A stretch of DNA of 42,791 bases from an uncultured Acetobacteraceae bacterium (lineage in GTDB: Bacteria > Pseudomonadota > Alphaproteobacteria > Acetobacterales > Acetobacteraceae), in contig CAIRCM010000224.1 of NCBI GenBank assembly GCA_903877125.1, positions 1 through 42,791 on the forward strand, read 5' to 3'. Positions 1 to 8,605 of this stretch are shown here, in pieces (the first letter of the stretch is position 1; each line of letters opens with the position of its first letter). The notes under the pieces are model-generated. The model was not told the DNA's origin. It ran no database searches and was given only the letters and a program-made list of their open reading frames with translations. Made by a program: the position numbers and the translations under genes.

Positions 1-299
1 GACGCCGCTTGGCGTCACCCCCATCGGCGCTGCCTCACCGGCCGCGGGCACCTCGCCCTCGCGCCGGCGCCCGCACGTGGGCTTTCGGCCAGACCCGGGC
101 AGTCGGGTATGACGACTCTGTCATCGTCGGCCTTACCGCTGCGGACCGTCGGATCAGGTTCGGCGATGGCGATAGGGGCGGGCGCGCAGTCATATGCGAT
201 AGCCCTGCCCTACACCGACTGCACGGTTGACAGCACGTGTGTAGATGGACGGATATAATGAGCATACGGATTGATCGTCCGAAACTCGGGAGTTCGTCG
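1..299. other. Non-coding stretch upstream of the PI-PLC gene
   Basis: I see no convincing gene here. The short open frames on both strands have low-complexity, arginine/proline-rich translations typical of chance frames in GC-rich DNA. Bases 1-16 form a perfect 6-bp hairpin (GACGCC, loop GCTT, GGCGTC) without a following T run; it could be the end of a terminator for a gene outside the window. A possible promoter lies at 227-259 (listed separately). Confidence 0.5.
227..259 (+). promoter_or_regulatory. Candidate promoter, wide spacer, for the PI-PLC gene
   Basis: An exact TTGACA (227-232) and an exact TATAAT (254-259) sit just upstream of the PI-PLC gene, but 21 bp apart rather than the usual 17. 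Transcription would start near 266 and give a leader of about 35 nt to the start at 300. Wide spacers occur in promoters untwisted by MerR-type activators, but no such regulator gene is visible nearby, so this stays a guess. Confidence 0.3.
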
Positions 300-2975
300 A
301 TGTCTCAGCGTTTCAACGTCCAGATTGTCAATGCAACCCCCTATCGCTTTACCAGGACGTCCCTGTCCTCACATCAAATGGACTGGGAGCCGCCGAAGGA
401 GATCGAAGCAAACAGTTTCGTAACGTTCACGCCGGTATTCCGGATCGAACAAACACAAACCTACGTAGCCCCCGGCATAAATATCATGTCCGAAAAGGGC
501 ATGAAGAGTATCGAGGATCGCGCCGCGGCGACCTACGAAACCACTGCCCTGCCCGGCTTCGTCTTCACGATCGAAGCAACCAAGGGCGGCATGAGCGGCC
601 TGCCGCAGCCACCAACCGCCTTGCCCAAGGATGCCGGCTACGGCATCAAATTACGGCTAACAAAAGTTCCAACCAATATTTTTGTCTTTCCGCCGCCTGA
701 TTCCGCTGGTTGTTCCGGCGTCGGTTGGCTGGCCGGGGGCACGGTGACCGTCGGGATCGGACACGCCTCAGGCGCCGCGACATCGCTGTTGCCGCCCTAC
801 CCCGAACCGCATTATGGCTTGGCATACGATGGCGAAATATCGGGACTGCGCACCTCCGTGCAACACTGGGCGGCCGACTGGATGCGACGATACCTCCCTG
901 CGATCGGCGGTCTTAAACTAACGGAACTGACGCTGCCCGGCACCCACGATGCCGGAAGTTTCCGAGCAGATGGCGTATCGCAACCCTGGGTTCAAACCCA
1001 GTATCTCAGCTTCGAGGAACAACTGCAGCAAGGTGTTCGCGCGCTCGACCTGCGTCTGATGAACACCGGCAACCGAACCGATCCAATCCAGTTTTGCCAC
1101 GGCAGCGTTCTGACGAATTTGACCCTGGATCAGGGTCTTGCCCAAATCGCGGGCTTTTTGGCCGAACATACGTCAGAACTCGTGGTTTTGGACATTCATC
1201 GGTTGGAGGAAAACTGGCCGTTGGAAACCGTCCAATTGCTGGCACGCCGGATCCAGGAAACATTCGGATCGAAAATCGCACCACGCGAAGACCGCACCGC
1301 AACTTTGAACGAACTCCTTGGTCGTGGCTATCAGATCGTCATCGGCATTGGAAACTATACCGAAGCCGGCCTCGATCGGACGGCACTCGCCTGGCTGACC
1401 GATACCACCGTTTTCTGGATCGATGCGGTCCAGCAGCATTGGGTCGGCGCCAGCGCGACCACCTGGGGCAACGTCTCGGGATATATGACCGCACAGCTCG
1501 CACGCGTGTACGACCCCAAAGATCATCTATGGGCGCTGATGTGCCAATATAACGATATCCCCGAATTGGGTACGCCGGCCAACCTGCCCCGCGAAATCTC
1601 CAACTTCTTCGCCGGCATGCACGGACTGCAAGCCAACATCGTGCACGCCGACTGGTGGAATCGTCTCAACGTATACAGCACCGGCATGGCTGAGGGCGAG
1701 TTCCCGAATTTCTCGTCGTTGATCAACGCTGTGCCTCTCAACCTGCTCAAAGGATATCGAAAAGCCAACAATCTGTCGCTGTTCTGGCCCCATGCCCCCC
1801 TCGCGATCGCGAACAGCGGCCTCGCGGCCTTCCCGCTGCTGCAAAATCAGGGGGGAACCGAACCCACCCGGATCTATTATCAGGACACGGGCGGGAAAAT
1901 CGGCGAGTTCGCCGACCGGCTGCCGGAACCGAACGCGTGGTCCGTGACACCGTTGACCGAAAGGACCAATACGCCGGTACCGGCACCCGCCACCGCCTTG
2001 GCCGGGTTCGCGGGCAATGGCTTGGACCCCAGATTGTACAGCCTGGACCCGGACGGCGCGGTGATCGAGCTCGCCTGGGGCAACGGCAAGTGGACCGGCG
2101 GCAGACTTCCAGGCGCCAACGGCGCCGCCAAGGCTGCCCCCGGCAGTTCGCTGACCTGCTTCGGGCTCGAGGGCAAAGACTCGCGCGTCTATCATCTCAA
2201 CGCGGATGGCAAGGTCGTCGAATGGGCGTGGGGCGACGGCAATTGGAACGGCGCACCGATACAGCCGACCAACACGGCGCCAGCGGCTGCCGCGGGCAGC
2301 GCACTGGCAAGTTTCGAAACCACCCGGCATGAGCCCCGCGTTTATTACTTCGACGATAACGGACACACCATCGAACTGGCGTGGGGCGGCAAATGGAGCA
2401 GTTCCAATATCGCAAGCCCGTCCAATGCCCCGGCCGCGCTGCGCGGCAGTCCGCTCACCGGTTTCGCGATCGATCGGGATAATCTGCGCCTCTATTATTT
2501 CAGCGCGACCGGCGACCTCATCGAACTCGCCTGGGGAAACAAGAACGGATGGACGCACGGCAATCTCTCGACGAGGGTCCCAGCCCCACGGTCGAGACCA
2601 GGCAGCGCCTTGTCGGGATTGACGCTGCCTTTTGGCGCGACACAACGAAACACGGAACAGCAGGTGGTGGCAGTCGGTTCAGCGCCACGGGTCTATTATT
2701 TCGACGTCAACGGCATGGTCGTCGAACTGGCCTGGGCGAATGGCCGGTGGAATACGGCGGCCATCGGCATCGCTTCCGGTGCCCCCCCGGCGAAACAAGG
2801 CAGCGCGCTGAGCGCGTTCGCCGTGCGGACTTACGATCTGTCCGCGATCGGCTCCCGCAATCCAGCCATCATGATCGAGGATCGCGTTACCTACATCGAC
2901 AACAGCGACTCCGTCATCGTCCTCGCCCGCACCGACGGGCGCTGGACCTACACCAACATCACGAAATCGGTGTAA
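300..2975 (+). CDS. PI-PLC X-domain phosphodiesterase fused to a lectin-like beta-propeller
   Basis: A protein of 891 residues. The start at 300 is chosen because GGGAG (288-292) lies 7 nt upstream; the frame is open from 237 and an ATG at 258 is the alternative. Residues 1 to about 180 are a beta-rich segment I do not recognise. Residues of about 195-500 match the PI-PLC X domain: TLPGTHDAGSF carries the first catalytic His (216), LDLRL follows, and FCHGSV carries the second His (267). From about residue 520 there are roughly seven repeats of the pattern R-h-Y-Y-h-D-x-x-G-x-h-h-E-L-A-W, like fungal fucose-type lectin propellers. By family it should cleave phosphoinositides or related glycerophospho-linkages. 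No signal peptide is seen. It stands alone, convergent with the lyase at 2995, and is less GC-rich than its neighbours. Confidence 0.8.
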   Translation: MSQRFNVQIVNATPYRFTRTSLSSHQMDWEPPKEIEANSFVTFTPVFRIEQTQTYVAPGINIMSEKGMKSIEDRAAATYETTALPGFVFTIEATKGGMSGLPQPPTALPKDAGYGIKLRLTKVPTNIFVFPPPDSAGCSGVGWLAGGTVTVGIGHASGAATSLLPPYPEPHYGLAYDGEISGLRTSVQHWAADWMRRYLPAIGGLKLTELTLPGTHDAGSFRADGVSQPWVQTQYLSFEEQLQQGVRALDLRLMNTGNRTDPIQFCHGSVLTNLTLDQGLAQIAGFLAEHTSELVVLDIHRLEENWPLETVQLLARRIQETFGSKIAPREDRTATLNELLGRGYQIVIGIGNYTEAGLDRTALAWLTDTTVFWIDAVQQHWVGASATTWGNVSGYMTAQLARVYDPKDHLWALMCQYNDIPELGTPANLPREISNFFAGMHGLQANIVHADWWNRLNVYSTGMAEGEFPNFSSLINAVPLNLLKGYRKANNLSLFWPHAPLAIANSGLAAFPLLQNQGGTEPTRIYYQDTGGKIGEFADRLPEPNAWSVTPLTERTNTPVPAPATALAGFAGNGLDPRLYSLDPDGAVIELAWGNGKWTGGRLPGANGAAKAAPGSSLTCFGLEGKDSRVYHLNADGKVVEWAWGDGNWNGAPIQPTNTAPAAAAGSALASFETTRHEPRVYYFDDNGHTIELAWGGKWSSSNIASPSNAPAALRGSPLTGFAIDRDNLRLYYFSATGDLIELAWGNKNGWTHGNLSTRVPAPRSRPGSALSGLTLPFGATQRNTEQQVVAVGSAPRVYYFDVNGMVVELAWANGRWNTAAIGIASGAPPAKQGSALSAFAVRTYDLSAIGSRNPAIMIEDRVTYIDNSDSVIVLARTDGRWTYTNITKSV

Positions 2976-2994
2976 AGCCAGCGCCGGTCGCGCC

Positions 2995-3918
2995 TCAAGC
3001 TGCCTTGCGGAACGTCGGCGGAAGCCCTGCTTTCGGCAATTGCCCATGCAACTGCTCCGCCGGCAGTCCCGCCTGCAGCAGCGCCCGAGCCTCGAAGAGT
3101 TTCGGAATATCGATGCCGGTGGTGAAGCCCATGCTTTCCAGCATGAACACCAGGTCCTCCGTCACCACGTTACCCGAAGCCCCCGGCGCATAAGGACACC
3201 CACCCAGCCCAGCCAAGCACGAATCAAACGCTCGGATGCCCTCTTCCAGCCCGGCCAGGGCGTTGGCGATGCCCAACCCGCAGGTGTCGTGCAGATGCAA
3301 ACCGTACAGCGCCGACCCGATTTCCGACCGAACGGCTCGCACGACTTCGCGAACCTGCGCTGGATGCGCATAGCCGACCGTATCGGCCAGCATGATGTGC
3401 TCCACGCCCGCGTCCACCAGCCCCTTGCACAGCGCGACCGTCTGCGCCGTCGTCACCACCCCGTCGATCGAGCAGCCAAACGCAGTGGACGCACCGACGA
3501 TTACCGGCACATGCCGATCCTGCGCCTTCATCCAACCCATGACGTCCCGCATCATTGCCACGGAGTCGGCCGGCGAGCGGTTGAGGTTGGCCTTGGAATG
3601 CCCCTCGCTGACCGAAATCGGCATGCTGATCTTGTGCACCCCGCCGTGATAGGCGTTCTGTGCCCCCCGCAGGTTCGGCGCGAGCGCCTGCACGACCCAC
3701 TTCGGATTGGTCGCCATGATCCGCGACACGATCTCAGCGGTGTCGGCCAGTTGCGGGATCACCCGCGGCTGAACATAGCTGCCAACCTCGATCTCCGGCA
3801 CGCCGGCGGCCGCGAGCGAATGAATCCAGGCGACCTTGTCGTCCGTGCTCATGCGGGTCTTGGCGATTTGCAGACCGTCGCGCGGGCTGACATCGCAGAT
3901 GGAAACGTATTCGCTCAT
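2995..3918 (-). CDS. Hydroxymethylglutaryl-CoA lyase-like enzyme
   Basis: A DRE-TIM metallolyase of 307 residues. By family it cleaves HMG-CoA or a related 3-hydroxy-3-methylacyl-CoA into acetyl-CoA and a keto acid. The N-terminal SPRDGLQ motif (metal and substrate site) and the C-terminal signature GLGGCPYAPGASGN, with the catalytic Cys at 241, are both intact. A GGAGG about 10 nt upstream supports the start. It is the last of three leftward reading frames (SMP-30-like, DctP remnant, lyase) with almost no spacing, so it is probably co-transcribed. Leucine or branched-chain acid breakdown is the usual role, but no other leucine-pathway gene is present, so a related substrate is possible. Confidence 0.88.
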   Translation of the reverse strand: MSEYVSICDVSPRDGLQIAKTRMSTDDKVAWIHSLAAAGVPEIEVGSYVQPRVIPQLADTAEIVSRIMATNPKWVVQALAPNLRGAQNAYHGGVHKISMPISVSEGHSKANLNRSPADSVAMMRDVMGWMKAQDRHVPVIVGASTAFGCSIDGVVTTAQTVALCKGLVDAGVEHIMLADTVGYAHPAQVREVVRAVRSEIGSALYGLHLHDTCGLGIANALAGLEEGIRAFDSCLAGLGGCPYAPGASGNVVTEDLVFMLESMGFTTGIDIPKLFEARALLQAGLPAEQLHGQLPKAGLPPTFRKAA

Positions 3919-3937
3919 GGTTCAGGGACCTCCAGGG

Positions 3938-4069
3938 TCAGGACAACGCTGCAATGGCCTCGGCGACGATATCCTTGCCGATCGGACCTTCGAATGGCTG
4001 ATACACCGGTCGGGTGGTATCGATGAAGACCTGCCGTTGGGCCGGCGTGAGGTCGAGCATCTGTGTCAT
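3938..4069 (-). pseudogene. Remnant: C-terminal tail of a TRAP DctP-type binding protein
   Basis: A 43-residue frame whose ATG overlaps the stop of the SMP-30-like gene (ATGA, 4066-4069) and which ends 19 nt before the lyase start. The translation, with LTPAQRQVFIDTTRPVY followed by GPIGKDIVAEAIAAL, closely resembles the extreme C-terminus of DctP solute-binding proteins of TRAP transporters, which end in LTPEER-x-x-x-x-x-x-T-x-PVY...GK-x-h-h. The rest of DctP (about 290 residues) and the DctQ/DctM membrane subunits are absent. Most likely a deletion brought the SMP-30 gene against the last codons of dctP. It may still be translated by coupling. Confidence 0.6.
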
Positions 4070-4956
4070 GGAGGCGGTATATCCGCCGTCAGAATGTCGC
4101 CAGTTTCGGACTCCGTGATGAACAAGGTGCGCCCATCGGGGCCGAGGGCGCAGTTCGTTGTCATGTGCCCGCTGGGCGATTGCACACGGTAAAGCGGAAT
4201 GCCGGTCGGTCCCACGATCCAGATGCAGCCATGCCCCGGGTTGGAAATATACAGCCGGTCATACGCATCCATCGCCAGCCCGTCCGGCCCGACCAGCCCC
4301 GGCGGCACGCGGGCAAAACACTGCGCCTTGCCCACGATCGCATCGTCCCGCAATGCAAAGCGCCAGACCTCGCAGGACCGCGTCATCGCCACATAAAGAT
4401 GCGTCTGCGCCGAATTCAGCACCAGGCCATTGGGGCTCGGTCCAGTGGAAATCAGCCGGTCCAGCCGCCCATCCTTATGCAGCCGATAGACCCGCCCGGT
4501 CGGGTCCTGCAGCCCGGTCTGCCCCTGATCGGTGAACAGGATCGATTCATCGTCATGCAGCGTGAGGTCGTTGAGGCCCCTGAACCCCTCGCTCATCACC
4601 GTCTGAATCACCGCCGAGGTCGCCCCGGTATCGGGATTGATCCGTACCAGACCATGCCGGTAGTCGGCGGCGATCAGAATGCCGTCAGGCTGCACCTTCA
4701 GACCGTTCGGCCAACCCGGATATTCGGCGATCTGCTCCCAGTGATCCCCATCGATGCGGAAAATCCGCCCATAGGGGATATCGACCACATACAGACGCCC
4801 GAAGACATCGAAGCACGGACCTTCGAGAAAGCAATCCACCGGTGCACCCGCACGATTCGCATCCGCCCATTCCGACCGCTCGGGTGGGCGTCGGAAGCGG
4901 GCTGGGACGGTGGTGGCGACACGGGCTTCGATGAGTTGGGGCGGAGGGAAATACAT
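4066..4956 (-). CDS. SMP-30/gluconolactonase-family (LRE-like) protein
   Basis: A six-bladed propeller of the SMP-30 type, usually a lactonase for sugar-acid lactones using one divalent metal. Recognisable elements are FLEGPCFD near the N-terminus (metal-ligand Glu in the EGP context), the central FRGLNDLTLHDD segment, SPNGLVLN, PDGLAMDAYDRLYIS and the C-terminal LFITESETGDIL. Starting at 4956 gives 296 residues, the normal family length. A start at 4998 (310 residues) has a better ribosome site (AGGGGGG) and cannot be excluded. It heads a leftward group with the DctP remnant and the HMG-CoA-lyase-like gene and is divergent from the marR-emrAB operon. Confidence 0.82.
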   Translation of the reverse strand: MYFPPPQLIEARVATTVPARFRRPPERSEWADANRAGAPVDCFLEGPCFDVFGRLYVVDIPYGRIFRIDGDHWEQIAEYPGWPNGLKVQPDGILIAADYRHGLVRINPDTGATSAVIQTVMSEGFRGLNDLTLHDDESILFTDQGQTGLQDPTGRVYRLHKDGRLDRLISTGPSPNGLVLNSAQTHLYVAMTRSCEVWRFALRDDAIVGKAQCFARVPPGLVGPDGLAMDAYDRLYISNPGHGCIWIVGPTGIPLYRVQSPSGHMTTNCALGPDGRTLFITESETGDILTADIPPP

Positions 4957-5126
4957 AAGACGGACAGTGCTGCCACACCCATGCGATGGCAAGGGCATCA
5001 CCCCCCTGCCCTGCGCACCGGCCGTGCGACAAATGCATGACCGATCCCCTTCCACCTATATCATAACGCACCTTACAATCAGCTTCATACTGGACGAGCC
5101 CAACCACCAAACGAGCCCAAGCCATC

Positions 5127-5582
5127 GTGCGAGATTTCCAACGCGACCTTCTGTTCCTCTTGCACGACGTCGCCCGCCTCATGCGGATCGACGCCGACAA
5201 GCGGGCGCGCGCTCAGGGCATGACCCGTGCACAATGGGGCATCCTGGTCTGGCTCGAACGCCAGCCCGGCATCACCCAGCGCGAACTGTCCGAACTGCTG
5301 GAAGTCGAACCGATTTCCGTCGCTCGCCTCATCGACCGGCTGGAGGCACGCGGCATGGTCGAACGCCGGCCCGACCCGCGAGACCGCCGGATCTGGCGGC
5401 TCCATCTGCTGCCCCCGGCGCACGCCGCGCTTAAACACATCAACATCCAACGCGCGGATATGACGGGCATCATAACCGCCGGAATCGACGAATCCACGCT
5501 GGACACCATGACCGAGGCACTGCTGCGCATGAAGGCCACCCTCATTCACGACGCCCAATCCCCCAAGACGGAGGCCGTCTGA
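5127..5582 (+). CDS. MarR-family transcriptional regulator
   Basis: 151 residues with a GTG start. The winged-helix core is clear: TQRELSELLEVEPISVARLI is the DNA-binding helix pair (about residues 49-70), followed by the wing DPRDRRIW, which carries the family-typical D-x-R-D-x-R. Flanking helices would form the dimer interface. Its stop overlaps the ATG of the emrA-like gene (TGATG), so it is the first gene of a marR-emrA-emrB operon and, as in E. coli mprA (emrR), is expected to repress the pump and release when it binds a toxic ligand. Confidence 0.92.
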   Translation: MRDFQRDLLFLLHDVARLMRIDADKRARAQGMTRAQWGILVWLERQPGITQRELSELLEVEPISVARLIDRLEARGMVERRPDPRDRRIWRLHLLPPAHAALKHINIQRADMTGIITAGIDESTLDTMTEALLRMKATLIHDAQSPKTEAV

Positions 5583-6682
5583 TGTCGCAAGCCGCAGCCG
5601 CTGACACCGCCGATCGCGCGACCGCACCTATCGTCCCGACCCGTCGTCGCCGTCTTGGCGTGCGGGCACTGCGTCCGATCCTGATGCTGGGGGGCATCGC
5701 GGTCGTGGTGATCGGCGCAGGCTATTTCTGGCTGACCGGCGGGCGCTACGTGTCGATCGACGACGCCTATGTCCGTGCCGCCAAGGAAGTGCTCGCCACC
5801 GACGTGTCCGGCATCGTGAAATCCATCCCGGTCAAGGAAGGCCAGCGCGTCGCCAAGGGCGATGTTCTGCTGGAACTCGACCCTCTGCCGTTCGAAATCG
5901 CCGTCGCCTCGGCAAAAGCCAATATGGGCGGCGTGATCTCCAGCCTCAACGGATCGAAGCTCGACTACAAACGCATGCTGGGCGACGTCGCGGTCAAGCA
6001 AGCGCAGGTCGAGGCCGACCAGGCCAACGCCGACCGGTTTGCGGCCCTGGTCAAAAACGGCGGCGTGACCAAGGCCGAATACGACGACGCCCGCTTCAAG
6101 CTCGCCGCCGATCAGCAAAGCGTCATCGCCCTGCAAATCGCCGCCGCGGTGCAATTGGCGCGTCTCGGCGGGGATCCCGAAGTCGATGTCCATCGCATGT
6201 CCGATTACCTCATCGCCAAGGCCAAACTGGATGAGGCGCAGCGACAGCTTGATCACACGATCATCCGCGCGCCCTTCGCCGGCGTCGTGACACAGGTCGA
6301 ATCGGTACAGCCCGGCATGTACCTGGCCGCATCCACCGCGGCGTTCGGCCTGATTTCAACCGAACGCGTGTGGGTCGAAGCCAATCCGAAGGAAACCGAG
6401 CTGACGCACGTCAAACTCGGCGATTCCGTAGTGGTGGAGATCGACACCTATCCGGGACGGCGATGGAAGGCGACGGTGGAAAGCATCGCGCCGAACAGCG
6501 GATCGGAATTTTCGATCCTGCCCGCTCAAAACACCTCCGGTAACTGGGTGAAGGTCGTGCAGCGTATCCCCGTGCGCATTCGCATCGAACGCCAGGACGG
6601 CGATCCCGACCTGCGCGCCGGCATGAGCGTTGAAGCCACCATCGACACCAACTACCATCGTAGCCTGCGCGATCTGTTCTGA
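5582..6682 (+). CDS. emrA: EmrA/HlyD-type membrane fusion protein
   Basis: A periplasmic adaptor of 366 residues that links the inner-membrane pump EmrB to an outer-membrane channel. The N-terminal cytoplasmic tail ends in TRRRR; one membrane helix follows at about residues 32-52. After it come the biotinyl-lipoyl half-motif (YVSIDDAYVRA, then GIVKSIPVKEGQRVAKGDVL), a coiled-coil hairpin (about 105-210) and the second lipoyl half (TIIRAPFAGVVTQVESVQPG). The C-terminal barrel contains LRAGMSVEATID. Both ends overlap the neighbouring genes by TGATG, which indicates translational coupling. No outer-membrane TolC-type gene is in the window. Confidence 0.93.
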   Translation: MSQAAAADTADRATAPIVPTRRRRLGVRALRPILMLGGIAVVVIGAGYFWLTGGRYVSIDDAYVRAAKEVLATDVSGIVKSIPVKEGQRVAKGDVLLELDPLPFEIAVASAKANMGGVISSLNGSKLDYKRMLGDVAVKQAQVEADQANADRFAALVKNGGVTKAEYDDARFKLAADQQSVIALQIAAAVQLARLGGDPEVDVHRMSDYLIAKAKLDEAQRQLDHTIIRAPFAGVVTQVESVQPGMYLAASTAAFGLISTERVWVEANPKETELTHVKLGDSVVVEIDTYPGRRWKATVESIAPNSGSEFSILPAQNTSGNWVKVVQRIPVRIRIERQDGDPDLRAGMSVEATIDTNYHRSLRDLF

Positions 6683-8232
6683 TGGCAGGATCGGCGTCGC
6701 ACGATCCGGTCCCGCATCGGCTGCTGATCACGCTGTGCACCGTCTGCGCGACGCTGATGCAGGCGCTGGATCAGACCATCGCCAACGTCGCGCTGCCCTA
6801 TATGCAGGGCAGCCTTTCGGCGAGTTCAGATGAGATCACCTGGATTCTCACCTCCTACATAACCGCCGCCGCGATCATGACTGCCCCCGTCGGGTGGCTG
6901 GCCGCGCGGTTCGGACGCAAATACCTCTACATCATCTGTCTTATCGGTTTTACGATCACATCGATGATGTGCGGTGCCGCGCAGTCGCTGCAGCAGGTCG
7001 TTCTGTTCCGCATTTTCCAGGGCATGTTCGGCGCCGCGCTCGTGCCGCTGTCGCAATCCACGATGATGGACATCTACCCCATCGAAAAGCGCGGCCAAGC
7101 CATGGCCATCTGGGGCATGGGCGTGATGATCGGCCCGATCCTGGGGCCGACATTGGGCGGGTACCTGACCGAGCTCTATAGTTGGCGCTACGTCTTCTAC
7201 ATCAACATCCCATTCGGGGTTATGGCGACGCTGGGCCTGATATTCTTCATGCCCCGCTCCCACCCCAACTTCAACATGAAATTCGACTGGACCGGCTTCG
7301 CGGTACTCTCCCTGGGGCTGGGTGCGCTACAGCTGATGCTGGACCGTGGGCAGGACCTCGACTGGTTCACCTCCCGCGAAATCGTCGTCGAGTGCGTGCT
7401 CGGTTGCCTCGGCGTATATTTGTTCGTCGTCCACATGATGACCGGATCCCGGCCGTTCATTCCGCCGGCGATGCTCAAGGATCGTAATTTCACTTCGGGC
7501 GCTGTGATGATGTTCGCCGCTGGGACCATCCTCGTCTCAAGTTCCTCGCTGATGGCGCCATGGCTGCAAAATCTGGGGAACTACCCCGTGGAAACGGCGG
7601 GCCTGATCATGGCGCCCCGCGGCATCGGGACAATGTTCGCGATGATGATCGGCGGGCGGCTGACCGGCTTCATCGATACCCGCAAGCTCATGGGCTGCGG
7701 GATCGTCATGCTGATCCTTTCGATCTGGGAAATGACCAGTTGGACGCCGGATGTATCGCAAACCCGCATCGCCCTCACCATTACCTTCCAAGGCGCGGGC
7801 CTCGGCTTTCTGTTCATTCCCCTCCAGGTCATTGCCTTCTCGACGCTCGCTCCGCAATATCGCACCGATGGCGCATCCATGTTCAGCCTGTGCCGCAACA
7901 TCGGCGCGGCCATCGGCGTGTCCGTGACGTCCTTCATGTTGACCCACAACACCCAGGCATTACATGCCGAGATCGGGTCCTCGATCACGCCGTTCAACCG
8001 AGCACTCCAGGGCGGTGGGGCGGTGGAGCGGATGTGGAATCCGTTCACTCAAAAAGGTGCGGCCCTGCTGGACCATGTCATCAATCAGCAGGCTCAGATC
8101 GTTGCCTATATCGACGACTACAAGATGATGATCTTCACCACCCTGCCCGCCTTGGTCCTGCTGTTTCTGATGCGTCGGCCAAAAGTGGCGGTAAAACCCT
8201 CGCCCGACGAAGCCCATGCCGCGATGGACTGA
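6682..8232 (+). CDS. emrB: DHA2-family multidrug exporter, EmrB type
   Basis: 516 residues with about 14 membrane helices. MFS hallmarks are the first-helix LDQTIANVALPYMQG, motif A GWLAARFGRKYLY and the antiporter motif C region GPILGPTLGGYL followed by WRYVFYINIPFG, typical of EmrB/QacA-type proton antiporters. It is the pump of the operon with emrA upstream, and marR should control it. The gene ends at 8230-8232 and a 15-bp palindrome (ATAGCAG-T-CTGCTAT, 8239-8253) follows directly, with a stronger terminator-like hairpin at 8333-8369. Confidence 0.93.
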   Translation: MAGSASHDPVPHRLLITLCTVCATLMQALDQTIANVALPYMQGSLSASSDEITWILTSYITAAAIMTAPVGWLAARFGRKYLYIICLIGFTITSMMCGAAQSLQQVVLFRIFQGMFGAALVPLSQSTMMDIYPIEKRGQAMAIWGMGVMIGPILGPTLGGYLTELYSWRYVFYINIPFGVMATLGLIFFMPRSHPNFNMKFDWTGFAVLSLGLGALQLMLDRGQDLDWFTSREIVVECVLGCLGVYLFVVHMMTGSRPFIPPAMLKDRNFTSGAVMMFAAGTILVSSSSLMAPWLQNLGNYPVETAGLIMAPRGIGTMFAMMIGGRLTGFIDTRKLMGCGIVMLILSIWEMTSWTPDVSQTRIALTITFQGAGLGFLFIPLQVIAFSTLAPQYRTDGASMFSLCRNIGAAIGVSVTSFMLTHNTQALHAEIGSSITPFNRALQGGGAVERMWNPFTQKGAALLDHVINQQAQIVAYIDDYKMMIFTTLPALVLLFLMRRPKVAVKPSPDEAHAAMD

Positions 8233-8605
8233 TCGAGTATAGCAGTCTGCTATTATGGCATGAACTTTCAGTCGGCTTGGGGGCGCGAGGCTGACGAGGA
8301 AAAGCGGCAACGCCAACCGTCAAAATTTATCCGGAGATAGCCGAGCCGTAAGCACGCTCGGCGATCTCCGTGGCTTTATCTTTCTCCGCGCGCTCTGTGC
8401 GAAACAGCGGGGCCGCTCACGCCAACGCCCATGATAGGGAGCCGCCGAAGCCCCGTGCGTCGATGATCGGATCGATGTCCTGCGCCGCGAAAGCGTTGGA
8501 CCTGGCCGCTGCGAGTTCCGCGGCGCTGTTCGTCCCCAGGCCCCATCGGGCCCATCGCGCGATCCTTGGCTCGCAGGACCGCGCGGACGCGAGGGCGCCG
8601 GCCAG
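8233..8605. other. Intergenic stretch between emrB and the P450 gene
   Basis: No gene is supported. The stretch has a short palindrome at 8239-8253 and a hairpin at 8333-8369 (listed separately). On the minus strand the P450 frame stays open for 62 codons beyond its TAG stop (8606-8608) down to a TGA at 8417-8419. That segment includes AAQDIDPIIDARGF and could be the decayed end of another gene or a chance frame in GC-rich DNA. Confidence 0.4.
8333..8369. terminator. Terminator-like hairpin after emrB
   Basis: Arms 8333-8346 (GGAGATAGCCGAGC) and 8356-8369 (GCTCGGCGATCTCC) pair at 13 of 14 positions around a 9-nt loop. On the plus strand the stem is followed by TGGCTTTATCTTTCT and on the minus strand by GGATAAATTTTGAC, so neither tail is a perfect U run but both are T-enriched. 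It may end the emr operon and P450 transcripts in both directions. Confidence 0.5.

Noticed and set aside
1527-2645. Minus-strand open frame (372 codons) opposite the PI-PLC gene
   Set aside because: No recognisable protein character; antisense to the lectin-like repeats, whose period keeps it open.
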